Shown here: in pieces, positions 1-5,460 of the stretch | How positions within the stretch are numbered: the stretch's first letter is position 1 | Layout: each line of letters opens with the position of its first letter | Origin: an uncultured Methanobrevibacter sp. | GTDB lineage: Archaea; Methanobacteriota; Methanobacteria; Methanobacteriales; Methanobacteriaceae | Direction: 5' to 3' | Assembly: GCA_904501935.1 (NCBI GenBank) | Contig: CAJGDA010000096.1 | Coordinates: 1-5,889, forward strand | DNA length: 5,889 nt | The notes under the pieces: generated by a model | What the model saw: only the letters and a program-made list of their open reading frames with translations | The model's database searches: none | What the model was told of the DNA's origin: nothing | Translations under genes and position numbers: made by a program

Positions 1-1
1 C

Positions 2-1084
2 AATGCACTTGTTGATTCATTCGCACGTATTGTAGCATTCTATGGCTCAAATGACAACACATTACCAAATTACGTAACAATCAACGCAAAAGCCATAACT
101 CCTCAACAACCAGAACCAACTGGAAAAACAATATCCATTAAAGATATCGTTTCAGGCGCTGATAGCTTGAAAAAATCTTTTGAAAAAAATAATAAACTAC
201 CAAGCTCAGTTACTGCCGGAGGAGTCAAATTCACAGTACCAGAATTCCTGTATTTAATGACCCAAGCAACATATCAACTTGGAAACTCAAATACAAAAGC
301 AATAGAATATATAACTGGAATCGCTGCACCAAGCTCCATTTCAGGAGACGTGATTAATGACCTATTATATAAAAATGATTATATATCTCTATCAAATACT
401 ATTGCAAAATATATAAAAACTAATAAACAAGCTCCAAACTACGCTACAACAAATTTAGGTCAAATTAATTACACAGAACTTGTTGATGCATTTTCACGTA
501 TTTTAGCGTTCTACGGTTCAAATGACAATACATTGCCAAACTACGTGACAATTAAATCTTCATCTGAGTCAATTACACCACCAGTCACAGGCACCGGTTC
601 TGGTTTGAATGAACCATGTACTGTTAGTGACCTAACTCCATACCTAAAATCTTCCACTAATTGTCAAGTGAATAATTCAGAAATAAAATCTCTTGTAAAC
701 TCATTGATTAGTGGATTAACAAGTGATTATGACAAAGCTAAAGCCATATACAACTATGTAAGAGATGCTATATCATACAGTTTCTATTACGATACAAGAT
801 ATGGTGCAGTCGGAACATTGCATGCAAAAACAGGTAACTGTGTTGATCAGTCACACCTCTTAATAGCAATGTTTAGAACTGCAGGCCTTGCATCCAGATA
901 CGTACACGGATCAAATTGTCAGTTCTCAAGCGGTACTTATGGTCACGTTTGGACTCAAGTATTGATTGGAAATAATTGGGTAGTTGCTGATGCAACTAGT
1001 GCAAGAAATTCATTTGGAACTATTGTTAATTGGAATACCAATTCATTTTACCTTAATGGTATCTATTCAGGTATCTCATTCTAA
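2..1084 (+). CDS. Pseudomurein-binding-repeat / transglutaminase-like cell-wall protein, 3' part
   Basis: The frame is open from the window edge, so the true start lies upstream; the TTG at 167 is an internal Leu codon. The visible part is 360 residues. It holds the end of one pseudomurein-binding-like module (residues 1-27), a Pro-containing linker, two further PMBR-like units (about 52-93 and 133-184, marked by LPSSVTAGG, EFLYLM, APNYATT and LPNYVTI), a Ser/Thr/Pro linker, then a transglutaminase-like domain (about 200-360). The catalytic triad is readable: Cys280 in GNCVDQSH, His315 in GHVW and Asp330 in VADAT. Known for the family: such domains in methanogen phage enzymes (PeiW/PeiP) cleave the epsilon-Ala-Lys isopeptide bond of pseudomurein, and PMBR repeats bind that wall. 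Inferred: an extracellular wall-bound remodelling enzyme or adhesin-like protein. Cys206, Cys221 and Cys306 could form disulfides. Domain assignment is firm; exact substrate is not. Confidence 0.85.
   Translation, partial: NALVDSFARIVAFYGSNDNTLPNYVTINAKAITPQQPEPTGKTISIKDIVSGADSLKKSFEKNNKLPSSVTAGGVKFTVPEFLYLMTQATYQLGNSNTKAIEYITGIAAPSSISGDVINDLLYKNDYISLSNTIAKYIKTNKQAPNYATTNLGQINYTELVDAFSRILAFYGSNDNTLPNYVTIKSSSESITPPVTGTGSGLNEPCTVSDLTPYLKSSTNCQVNNSEIKSLVNSLISGLTSDYDKAKAIYNYVRDAISYSFYYDTRYGAVGTLHAKTGNCVDQSHLLIAMFRTAGLASRYVHGSNCQFSSGTYGHVWTQVLIGNNWVVADATSARNSFGTIVNWNTNSFYLNGIYSGISF
8..82 (+). repeat. Direct repeat copy 1 within the PMBR protein
   Basis: First of two 75-base copies encoding the end of a PMBR-like module (LVDSFARIVAFYGSN... 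to LPNYVTI). It matches the copy at 479-553 at 63 of 75 bases and 22 of 25 residues. Nine of the twelve base differences are silent third-position changes, so this is an old module duplication held by protein-level selection. Confidence 0.85.
479..553 (+). repeat. Direct repeat copy 2 within the PMBR protein
   Basis: Second copy, exactly 471 bases (157 codons) after the first. It implies a module of about 157 residues, PMBR-like units plus linker, repeated in tandem, with more copies possible upstream of the window. Confidence 0.85.
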
Positions 1085-1091
1085 TTAACAA

Positions 1092-1120
1092 TTCTTTTTT
1101 TATTTTGAAAACTTATTTTT
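1092..1120 (+). terminator. T-tract terminator after the PMBR protein
   Basis: Eight bases after the TAA stop there is a T-rich run (1092-1106, including seven consecutive T), then a second T5 run at 1116-1120. No strong stem precedes it. Oligo-T alone is enough for archaeal transcription termination, so this is the probable end of the cell-wall protein transcript. Confidence 0.6.
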
Positions 1121-1164
1121 CATAACCAATCTAAATTTAAAAAGAGTTTATTTAATATATTTTT

Positions 1165-1195
1165 AAAAAAAGAAAAAAGAATAAACTTAAAAAAA
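1165..1195 (-). terminator. T-tract terminator after the small acidic protein gene
   Basis: Read on the minus strand, three T runs of seven, six and seven bases (plus-strand A runs at 1189-1195, 1173-1178 and 1165-1171) begin eight bases after the TAA stop at 1203-1205. Multiple oligo-T runs are typical of archaeal termination. A weak 8-bp inverted repeat (1145-1152 with 1180-1187) overlaps but has a 27-base loop. Confidence 0.55.
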
Positions 1196-1202
1196 TAGAA
1201 GA

Positions 1203-1514
1203 TTAAAAATTAAAGATGTCTTTAGCCCAACTGATTTTAGATTTGACTTCTTGAACTTTTAATTCATAGGTCTTTTCACTACCACCGTAGTTTTCATCCA
1301 AAGCTTCCGTTTTCTCTTGAACATCTAACATTTCATTTTTAAGTAATGCAATTAAATTGATTTTTTCTTCATCAAATGTTTCAATATCATTTAAGGCCTT
1401 TTCTTTTACTTCAAAAAGCATATCTATAGCATCACCTACATCAATGTCATTGGCTTTTAATATTTCAACCTTTTTTATTTGTTCCGGAGTTAAATCAAAT
1501 TCCATTTTAGTCAT
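1203..1514 (-). CDS. Small acidic helical protein of unknown function
   Basis: A 103-residue protein I do not recognise. It is strongly acidic (25 Asp/Glu against 14 Lys) and has no Arg, His or Cys. No signal peptide or membrane segment is visible. The sequence is almost all helix-favouring, with one Gly-Gly break near residues 77-78 separating an N-terminal part (LTPEQIKKVEILK at 8-20) from a short C-terminal amphipathic part ending SWAKDIFNF, so a helical bundle or short coiled coil is likely. The start at 1514 is chosen because a GAGGT Shine-Dalgarno (1521-1525) sits six bases before it; the in-frame ATG at 1505 is 15 bases from that site. It is transcribed away from the marR-like gene and shares its 143-base upstream region, so co-regulation is possible but not shown. 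It is clearly soluble and cytoplasmic; function unknown. Confidence 0.75.
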   Translation of the reverse strand: MTKMEFDLTPEQIKKVEILKANDIDVGDAIDMLFEVKEKALNDIETFDEEKINLIALLKNEMLDVQEKTEALDENYGGSEKTYELKVQEVKSKISWAKDIFNF

Positions 1515-1562
1515 GATGTTACCTCACAAGGGATTGTTAATACTATATCTGAAAACAATGCC

Positions 1563-1572
1563 TTAAATATTT
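1563..1572 (-). promoter_or_regulatory. Possible TATA box for the small acidic protein gene
   Basis: On the minus strand this reads AAATATTTAA. A start about 25 bases downstream would fall near 1540 and give a leader of roughly 25 bases carrying the GAGGT site. The reverse of the TTTATAA element at 1593-1599 (TTATAAA) is an alternative that would give a longer leader. The region is AT-rich, so this is a weak call. Confidence 0.3.
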
Positions 1573-1585
1573 TACATAATACTAT

Positions 1586-1620
1586 TGTTTCATTTATAAC
1601 TGTTTCAAAAGAAACTATTA
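1586..1620. promoter_or_regulatory. Operator-like palindrome and direct repeats around the promoter
   Basis: GTTTC-AAAA-GAAAC is a perfect inverted repeat (1602-1606 with 1611-1615). It extends to a TAA...TTA outer pair (1597-1599 with 1618-1620), giving 24 bases of dyad symmetry. A further TGTTTCA at 1586-1592 repeats the left half-site exactly 15 bases upstream. The symmetry lies between the TATA-like box and the expected transcription start, where a bound dimer would block the polymerase. MarR proteins bind such palindromes as dimers and commonly repress their own operon; that this MarR binds here is inference. Confidence 0.5.
1593..1599 (+). promoter_or_regulatory. Probable TATA box of the marR-MFS operon
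   Basis: TTTATAA lies 59 bases before the marR-like start codon. With the usual archaeal spacing of about 25 bases, transcription would begin near 1620-1625, leaving a leader of about 35 bases. It is flanked on both sides by TGTTTCA (1586-1592 and 1601-1607). A competing AT-rich element at 1617-1625 would give a very short leader. The preceding bases are not strongly purine-rich, so the BRE is poor. Confidence 0.45.
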
Positions 1621-1657
1621 AATAAGTTAAAAGAAATATTAAATAATAGGTGATAGG

Positions 1658-2107
1658 ATGAATGATGAAAGTTTTCAAGGAATAATGGACAATTCCCCAT
1701 TTATAGCATGGATTCACAATATTTCATTAAATCAGCAAAAATATATGAAAACAAAAATGTCCGGTTTAGATTTCAGCCATGATTTACGTTATATCATCTT
1801 TATCTATGATAATCCTGAATGTTCACAGGAGGATTTAGTTAATATGTTCTGTCAAAGCAAAGGAAACATAGCAAAGATATTAAAAAAATTCGAAGATCAA
1901 GGATACATCAAAAGAGAAATAAATCCTGAAAACAGACGAAAATACATGTTGACTACAACAGAAAAAGGAGACTCATTAGTTCCAAAAATAAGACAGATTT
2001 CAAAAGAATGGGAGAAGGAAGTAGGAATTAGTGAGAATGATGTTGAATTAAAAAAAAGAATAATGGAAATTGCCATTAAAGGCATGAGACTTACACAAGA
2101 GGGATGA
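1658..2107 (+). CDS. MarR-family transcriptional regulator
   Basis: A 149-residue winged-helix protein of normal MarR length, acting as a dimeric DNA-binding regulator in the cytoplasm. N-terminal helices (about 10-50) lead into the helix-turn-helix: SQEDLVNMF at 56-64, then the recognition helix SKGNIAKILKKFEDQGYI at 67-84. The wing follows (KREINPENRRKYMLTTTEKG, 85-104) and a C-terminal dimerisation helix runs from about 105. The wing's ENRRKYMLTTTEKG is the classic MarR signature. An AGGTGA Shine-Dalgarno at 1648-1653 supports the ATG at 1658. Cys55 and Cys65 bracket the first HTH helix. The gene is first in an operon with two MFS exporters and overlaps the longest frame of the first, which points to a local regulator of efflux. 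The inducing ligand cannot be predicted. Confidence 0.9.
   Translation: MNDESFQGIMDNSPFIAWIHNISLNQQKYMKTKMSGLDFSHDLRYIIFIYDNPECSQEDLVNMFCQSKGNIAKILKKFEDQGYIKREINPENRRKYMLTTTEKGDSLVPKIRQISKEWEKEVGISENDVELKKRIMEIAIKGMRLTQEG
2099..2103 (+). promoter_or_regulatory. Shine-Dalgarno site that sets the first exporter's start at 2110
   Basis: GAGGG ends just before the ATG at 2104 (zero spacing) but is six bases before the in-frame ATG at 2110. The second exporter has the same GAGGG with six-base spacing (3508-3512 before 3519). This site lies inside the last codons of the marR-like gene, so translation of the two is probably coupled. Confidence 0.7.
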
Positions 2108-2109
2108 TT

Positions 2110-3495
2110 ATGGAATTAAATTCCGAAACATATACTGTATTTGTAGCATTTATAACATCATTTTTTGCGGTGTTTTTATCAGTTGGAATAGTTTTGGGAG
2201 TTCCCTCAATCGCTTCGGAATTTGGAATGAATAATGTATTTCAGAATTGGATTACAACATTGACTGCACTTGTCATTGCAGTATTTACCCTTCCGGCTGG
2301 TCAGATTTCAGGAAAGTATGGAGTTAAAAAATCATTGATAATTGGTGTATCAATTTTTCTGGTTGCATCTATTGGAGCATGTTTATCATTTTCAACAATA
2401 CCATTTTTAATTTTTAGAGTATTCCAAGGTATTGGAATTGCATTTTCAAATGTATCTGCAATTGCAATGGTTGTTCAGGCAGTTAATCCACAAAACAGAG
2501 GAAAAGCATTGGGATTTACTGTAACTGGTATTTATTTGGCAGGTTCTCTATCACCAGTATTTTGCGGATTTCTGGTATACAACTTCGGTTGGAGAGCAAT
2601 GTTTTACTTTGTAATACCATTCCTGATACTTTGTGTAGTGCTAATGATATTGAAAATTCCAAAAGAGTGGAAAACCTATGAAAACAGCAAAATCGATGGT
2701 TTAGGCTATATCTTATACGGTTTGGGAATTTCATTATTCATTTATGGATTCACCAATTTAATGAACAACTTTGGAGTGATATCAGTTATCCTTGGATTAA
2801 TATTATTAATTATCTTTGGATATTATGAGCTTAAAATTGAAAGTCCTGCATTTAACATGAATCTATTCAAAAACATGAAGTTCACTTCATCAAATATTGC
2901 TGCATTATGCAGTTATCTTGCAATAGCTTCACTTACAACAATCTTAAATTACCACTTCCAATATGTCAGGGGATGGAATGCCCAAATTTCCGGAATCATA
3001 TTAATAATCACCCCAATAATCATGGCAATTATGGCGCCTAATTCAGGCAAGCTATCCGATAAGATACATCCACAAAAATTGGCGGCAATTGGAATGAGCA
3101 TTACTACAATTGCACTTTTAATATTGATATTTTTAGATGTTAATATGCCGCTTTACCTTATAGTGATAGCTATGATTCTACAAGGTGTTGGAATGGGACT
3201 ATTTACAACACCAAATACCAATGCAATCATGAGTTCTGTTCCTCCAAACGAAACTCCAAATGCATCAGCAGCCCAATCTGCAATGAGAACTATCGGCCAG
3301 ACTATGAGTTTAGGTATATTAACCCTTGTGTTTGCCTGGATTATGGGTAGCTTACAGCTTTCATCAGCATATGCAGATATGATTGTTCAATCTTCACAGT
3401 TAGTTTGTCTAATTTGTACAGTAATTTGTATAATTGCAATTTTTGCTTCTTTAGTCGGAATTCGTTCTAAAGATTCGTTTAATATTGATAGATAA
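2110..3495 (+). CDS. MFS exporter, DHA2 (EmrB/QacA) type, first paralogue
   Basis: A 461-residue integral membrane transporter, probably 14 helices, of the drug:H+ antiporter-2 type. Visible family marks are: loop 2-3 motif A (GQISGKYGVKKS, 64-75); helix 4 motif B (FRVFQGIG, 102-109, with Arg103); helix 5 antiporter-type motif with SLSPVFCG (146-153); FGWRAMFY (159-166) after it; and a second motif-A-like loop GKLSDKIHPQKLAAIG (313-328). The ATG at 2110 is preferred over 2104 because of Shine-Dalgarno spacing and because the second paralogue then aligns from the first residue with no gaps. Starting at 2110, the gene begins two bases after the marR-like stop. Unusually, the helix-1 Asp of the LDxTIVNVALP-type motif is Leu23. 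Inferred role: proton-driven export of a small molecule under control of the adjacent MarR. Substrate unknown; uptake cannot be fully excluded. Confidence 0.88.
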   Translation: MELNSETYTVFVAFITSFFAVFLSVGIVLGVPSIASEFGMNNVFQNWITTLTALVIAVFTLPAGQISGKYGVKKSLIIGVSIFLVASIGACLSFSTIPFLIFRVFQGIGIAFSNVSAIAMVVQAVNPQNRGKALGFTVTGIYLAGSLSPVFCGFLVYNFGWRAMFYFVIPFLILCVVLMILKIPKEWKTYENSKIDGLGYILYGLGISLFIYGFTNLMNNFGVISVILGLILLIIFGYYELKIESPAFNMNLFKNMKFTSSNIAALCSYLAIASLTTILNYHFQYVRGWNAQISGIILIITPIIMAIMAPNSGKLSDKIHPQKLAAIGMSITTIALLILIFLDVNMPLYLIVIAMILQGVGMGLFTTPNTNAIMSSVPPNETPNASAAQSAMRTIGQTMSLGILTLVFAWIMGSLQLSSAYADMIVQSSQLVCLICTVICIIAIFASLVGIRSKDSFNIDR

Positions 3496-3518
3496 TTTTA
3501 TTAAAGAGAGGGAAAATT

Positions 3519-4910
3519 ATGAAAATAGAATTTGAAACATATGTTATATTTGTAGCATTTATAACATCATTTTTTGCAGTATTTTTATCCAATGGCATAA
3601 TCATTGGTGTGCCTGCAATTGCACATGACTTTGCAATGAATAATGTTATACAAAATTGGGTACCGACAATACTTTTCCTTGTTGTAGCTATTTGTACAGT
3701 TCCAGCAGGGCAGATTTCTGGGAAATTCGGTGTTAAAAAATCATTATTGGCAGGAATTATCGTATTCCTAATCGGATCAATCGGTGCATGCCTTTCATTT
3801 TCAACAGAATCATTCTTGATATTCAGGATAGTTCAAGGTGTTGGAATGGCATTTCTAAATGTATCTGCAATGGCAATGGTAGTCCATGCGGTCAAACCAC
3901 AAAACAGGGGAAAAGCGCTTGGTTTTACAGTAACAGGAGTTTATCTTGCAACTTCACTATCTCCAGTAATCTGCGGATTTTTAGTTCACAATTTCGGTTG
4001 GAGATCAATGTTTTATGTTGTAATCCCATTTTTGGTATTGTGTATTATATTAATGATTACAAAAATACCTCAAGAATGGAAAACCTATCAACATGACACT
4101 ATTGATAAAGTTGGATCTCTCATGTATGCTATAGGAATTTTATTATTCGTTTACGGATTCACTACTTTAATTACAACAACTGGTAAATTATTGGTCGTTG
4201 CTGGAATTATATTGCTAGTAATATTTGGCCTTTATGAGTTGAGACAAAAATACCCAGTATTCAATATGAATTTATTCAGAAATAGAAAATTCACATCATC
4301 CAACATTGCAGCATTATGCAGCTACATAGCAATTATGGTAGTCACTACAATCCTAAATTACCATTTCCAATATGTTAGAGGATGGAATGCCCAAATGTCT
4401 GGAATGATACTAATCATTACACCAATCATCATGGCAATAATGGCTCCAAATGCAGGTAAACTTTCAGATAAAATACATCCACAGAAATTAGCTGCAATAG
4501 GTATTGGAATAGCTGCTGTTGCATTAGCAATACTAACCTTCTTAACCGGCGATACACCGCTTTATCTAGTTGTAATAGCTATGGTCTTGGAGGGTTTCGG
4601 AATGGGACTTTTCTCAAGCCCAAACATGAATGCAATAATGAGCTCTGTTCCGCCAAAAGATGCACCTACCGCATCTGCTTCACAGGCTACAATGAGAACA
4701 ATTGGCCAAACCATGAGTTTAGGTCTTTTAACACTTGTATTTTCTTGGGTAATGGGCAGTTTGGATCTTGCTCCACAATATGCATCCATGATTGTACAGG
4801 CATCACAAATCATTTGTCTAATATGTACAATAGCTTGTATCCTCGCCGTATTTGCCTCATTGGTAGGTATAAGGTCAAGCGATAAATTCAATACAGACAG
4901 ACCAGAGTGA
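3519..4910 (+). CDS. MFS exporter, DHA2 (EmrB/QacA) type, second paralogue
   Basis: A 463-residue, probably 14-helix transporter that aligns with the preceding gene without a single gap; a hand count gives 326 of 461 identical residues (71 %). It keeps the same marks: motif A GQISGKFGVKKS (64-75), Arg103 in helix 4, SLSPVICG (146-153), FGWRSMFY (159-166) and GKLSDKIHPQKLAAIG (313-328). Leu23 again replaces the family's helix-1 Asp. Differences that could alter transport are Glu358 in a late helix (Gln in the first copy) and His36, His123 and His157 (Ser, Gln and Tyr in the first copy). Only 23 bases separate the genes, with GAGGG six bases before the ATG, so they are co-transcribed. The stop ends at 4910, directly abutting the convergent gene. 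Inferred: a diverged duplicate with altered substrate range or coupling. Confidence 0.88.
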   Translation: MKIEFETYVIFVAFITSFFAVFLSNGIIIGVPAIAHDFAMNNVIQNWVPTILFLVVAICTVPAGQISGKFGVKKSLLAGIIVFLIGSIGACLSFSTESFLIFRIVQGVGMAFLNVSAMAMVVHAVKPQNRGKALGFTVTGVYLATSLSPVICGFLVHNFGWRSMFYVVIPFLVLCIILMITKIPQEWKTYQHDTIDKVGSLMYAIGILLFVYGFTTLITTTGKLLVVAGIILLVIFGLYELRQKYPVFNMNLFRNRKFTSSNIAALCSYIAIMVVTTILNYHFQYVRGWNAQMSGMILIITPIIMAIMAPNAGKLSDKIHPQKLAAIGIGIAAVALAILTFLTGDTPLYLVVIAMVLEGFGMGLFSSPNMNAIMSSVPPKDAPTASASQATMRTIGQTMSLGLLTLVFSWVMGSLDLAPQYASMIVQASQIICLICTIACILAVFASLVGIRSSDKFNTDRPE

Positions 4911-4950
4911 TTAGTCATTATCTTGACTAATCCCATTTTCTTTTTTTATT
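4909..4950 (+). terminator. Hairpin plus T-tract terminator of the marR-MFS operon
   Basis: A perfect 9-bp stem (GATTAGTCA at 4909-4917 with TGACTAATC at 4924-4932), a six-base loop, three bases, then a T-rich run at 4936-4950 with seven consecutive T. It begins in the TGA stop of the second exporter and lies wholly inside the last codons of the convergent gene, where the T-run reads as Lys-Lys-Glu-Asn codons. The opposite strand has no T-run after the stem, so it is one-directional. Archaeal terminators often rely on T-tracts alone, so the bacterial-type stem is notable. Confidence 0.65.
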
Positions 4951-5444
4951 AAGTTTATTAAAGAAACAACACCGATTGCCGCTGTAATAATCTGAATGAT
5001 TGCAGATGTGAAATCATAAATTGCAAGGAAGTAGATTATATAAAACAAAAGATTAACAATAAAACTTGTTTTGATTGACCTGATTGTCTTTAAATAATAG
5101 TTACATAAAGTAATCTGCACAATTGCAATGATAGGTAAAAAACCGATAATTCCCATAGTATTTACAAAAAATCCCAATACAACAGACAAAATAACAAAAA
5201 ATATTGTCCAATTTCGAGTAAGCCTATCTTTGTAAACCATCGCATTTCTGATGGCCGCAATAGCCATTGTTGTAACACCTGTCCATGACATGAAAAAAAC
5301 GGAAGACACAGTTAGAGTAAACGCTTCCAAAAATTGGTATTTATACGCTTTTTTAGAGTCATTAACGCAGCAGCTAATCAAAAGAAAAATGCCCGCAACA
5401 AATGAAATTCCATTCCCTATCAGTATATTAACCGGCAAATCCAT
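4911..5444 (-). CDS. YgjV-like (Imp-YgjV type) membrane protein
   Basis: A 177-residue integral membrane protein with about six to seven hydrophobic segments (roughly 7-25, 38-66, 79-96, 98-116, 125-143 and 146-166) and a charged C-terminal tail. I place it near the bacterial inner-membrane YgjV family from length, helix layout, the AIRNAMVYKDR segment after the second hydrophobic block (YgjV: NAIRTL), the LPIIAIV stretch, and the ending in which a final helix leads to a Leu-Ile-Asn-Leu-Ile basic tail. This is recognition from memory, not a search, and the family has no settled function. The ATG at 5444 has GAGGT (5451-5455) six bases upstream. It follows the acyltransferase gene after 16 bases and so is probably in the same transcript. 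Its stop abuts the convergent exporter's stop with no gap. Codon use and composition resemble the neighbours. Confidence 0.65.
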   Translation of the reverse strand: MDLPVNILIGNGISFVAGIFLLISCCVNDSKKAYKYQFLEAFTLTVSSVFFMSWTGVTTMAIAAIRNAMVYKDRLTRNWTIFFVILSVVLGFFVNTMGIIGFLPIIAIVQITLCNYYLKTIRSIKTSFIVNLLFYIIYFLAIYDFTSAIIQIITAAIGVVSLINLIKKENGISQDND

Positions 5445-5460
5445 AAAAAAACCTCAAGAC

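Noticed and set aside
167..169. TTG as the start of the cell-wall protein
   Set aside because: The frame stays open to the window edge and the 55 residues upstream contain a PMBR-like copy matching residues 160-184, so the gene begins outside the window.
1145..1187. 8-bp inverted repeat (1145-1152 with 1180-1187) in the gap between the first two genes
   Set aside because: It has a 27-base loop in very AT-rich sequence and is expected by chance; the T-tracts explain termination without it.
1586..1620. Possible CRISPR or iteron-like repeat from the two TGTTTCA copies
   Set aside because: There are only two 7-base copies, 15 bases apart, at a promoter; operator half-sites are the simpler reading.
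1827..1846. Strong AGGAGG followed by an in-frame ATG inside the marR-like gene
   Set aside because: The spacing is 11 bases and the bases encode conserved HTH residues (Gln57-Glu58-Asp59); a start there would cut the DNA-binding domain in two.
1357..2085. Short opposite-strand frames at 1357-1566 (+), 1511-1717 (-) and 1897-2085 (-)
   Set aside because: They are antisense to the small acidic gene or the marR-like gene, or run through the promoter region, with no supporting ribosome-binding site or domain.
2516..4096. Frames at 2516-2734 (-) and 3788-4096 (+) inside the exporters
   Set aside because: They are shadows in other frames of clearly coding MFS sequence.
4562..4936. 124-residue minus-strand frame over the end of the second exporter
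   Set aside because: It lies antisense to well-conserved exporter sequence and overlaps the convergent gene; its residues mirror the exporter codons and show no own family features.
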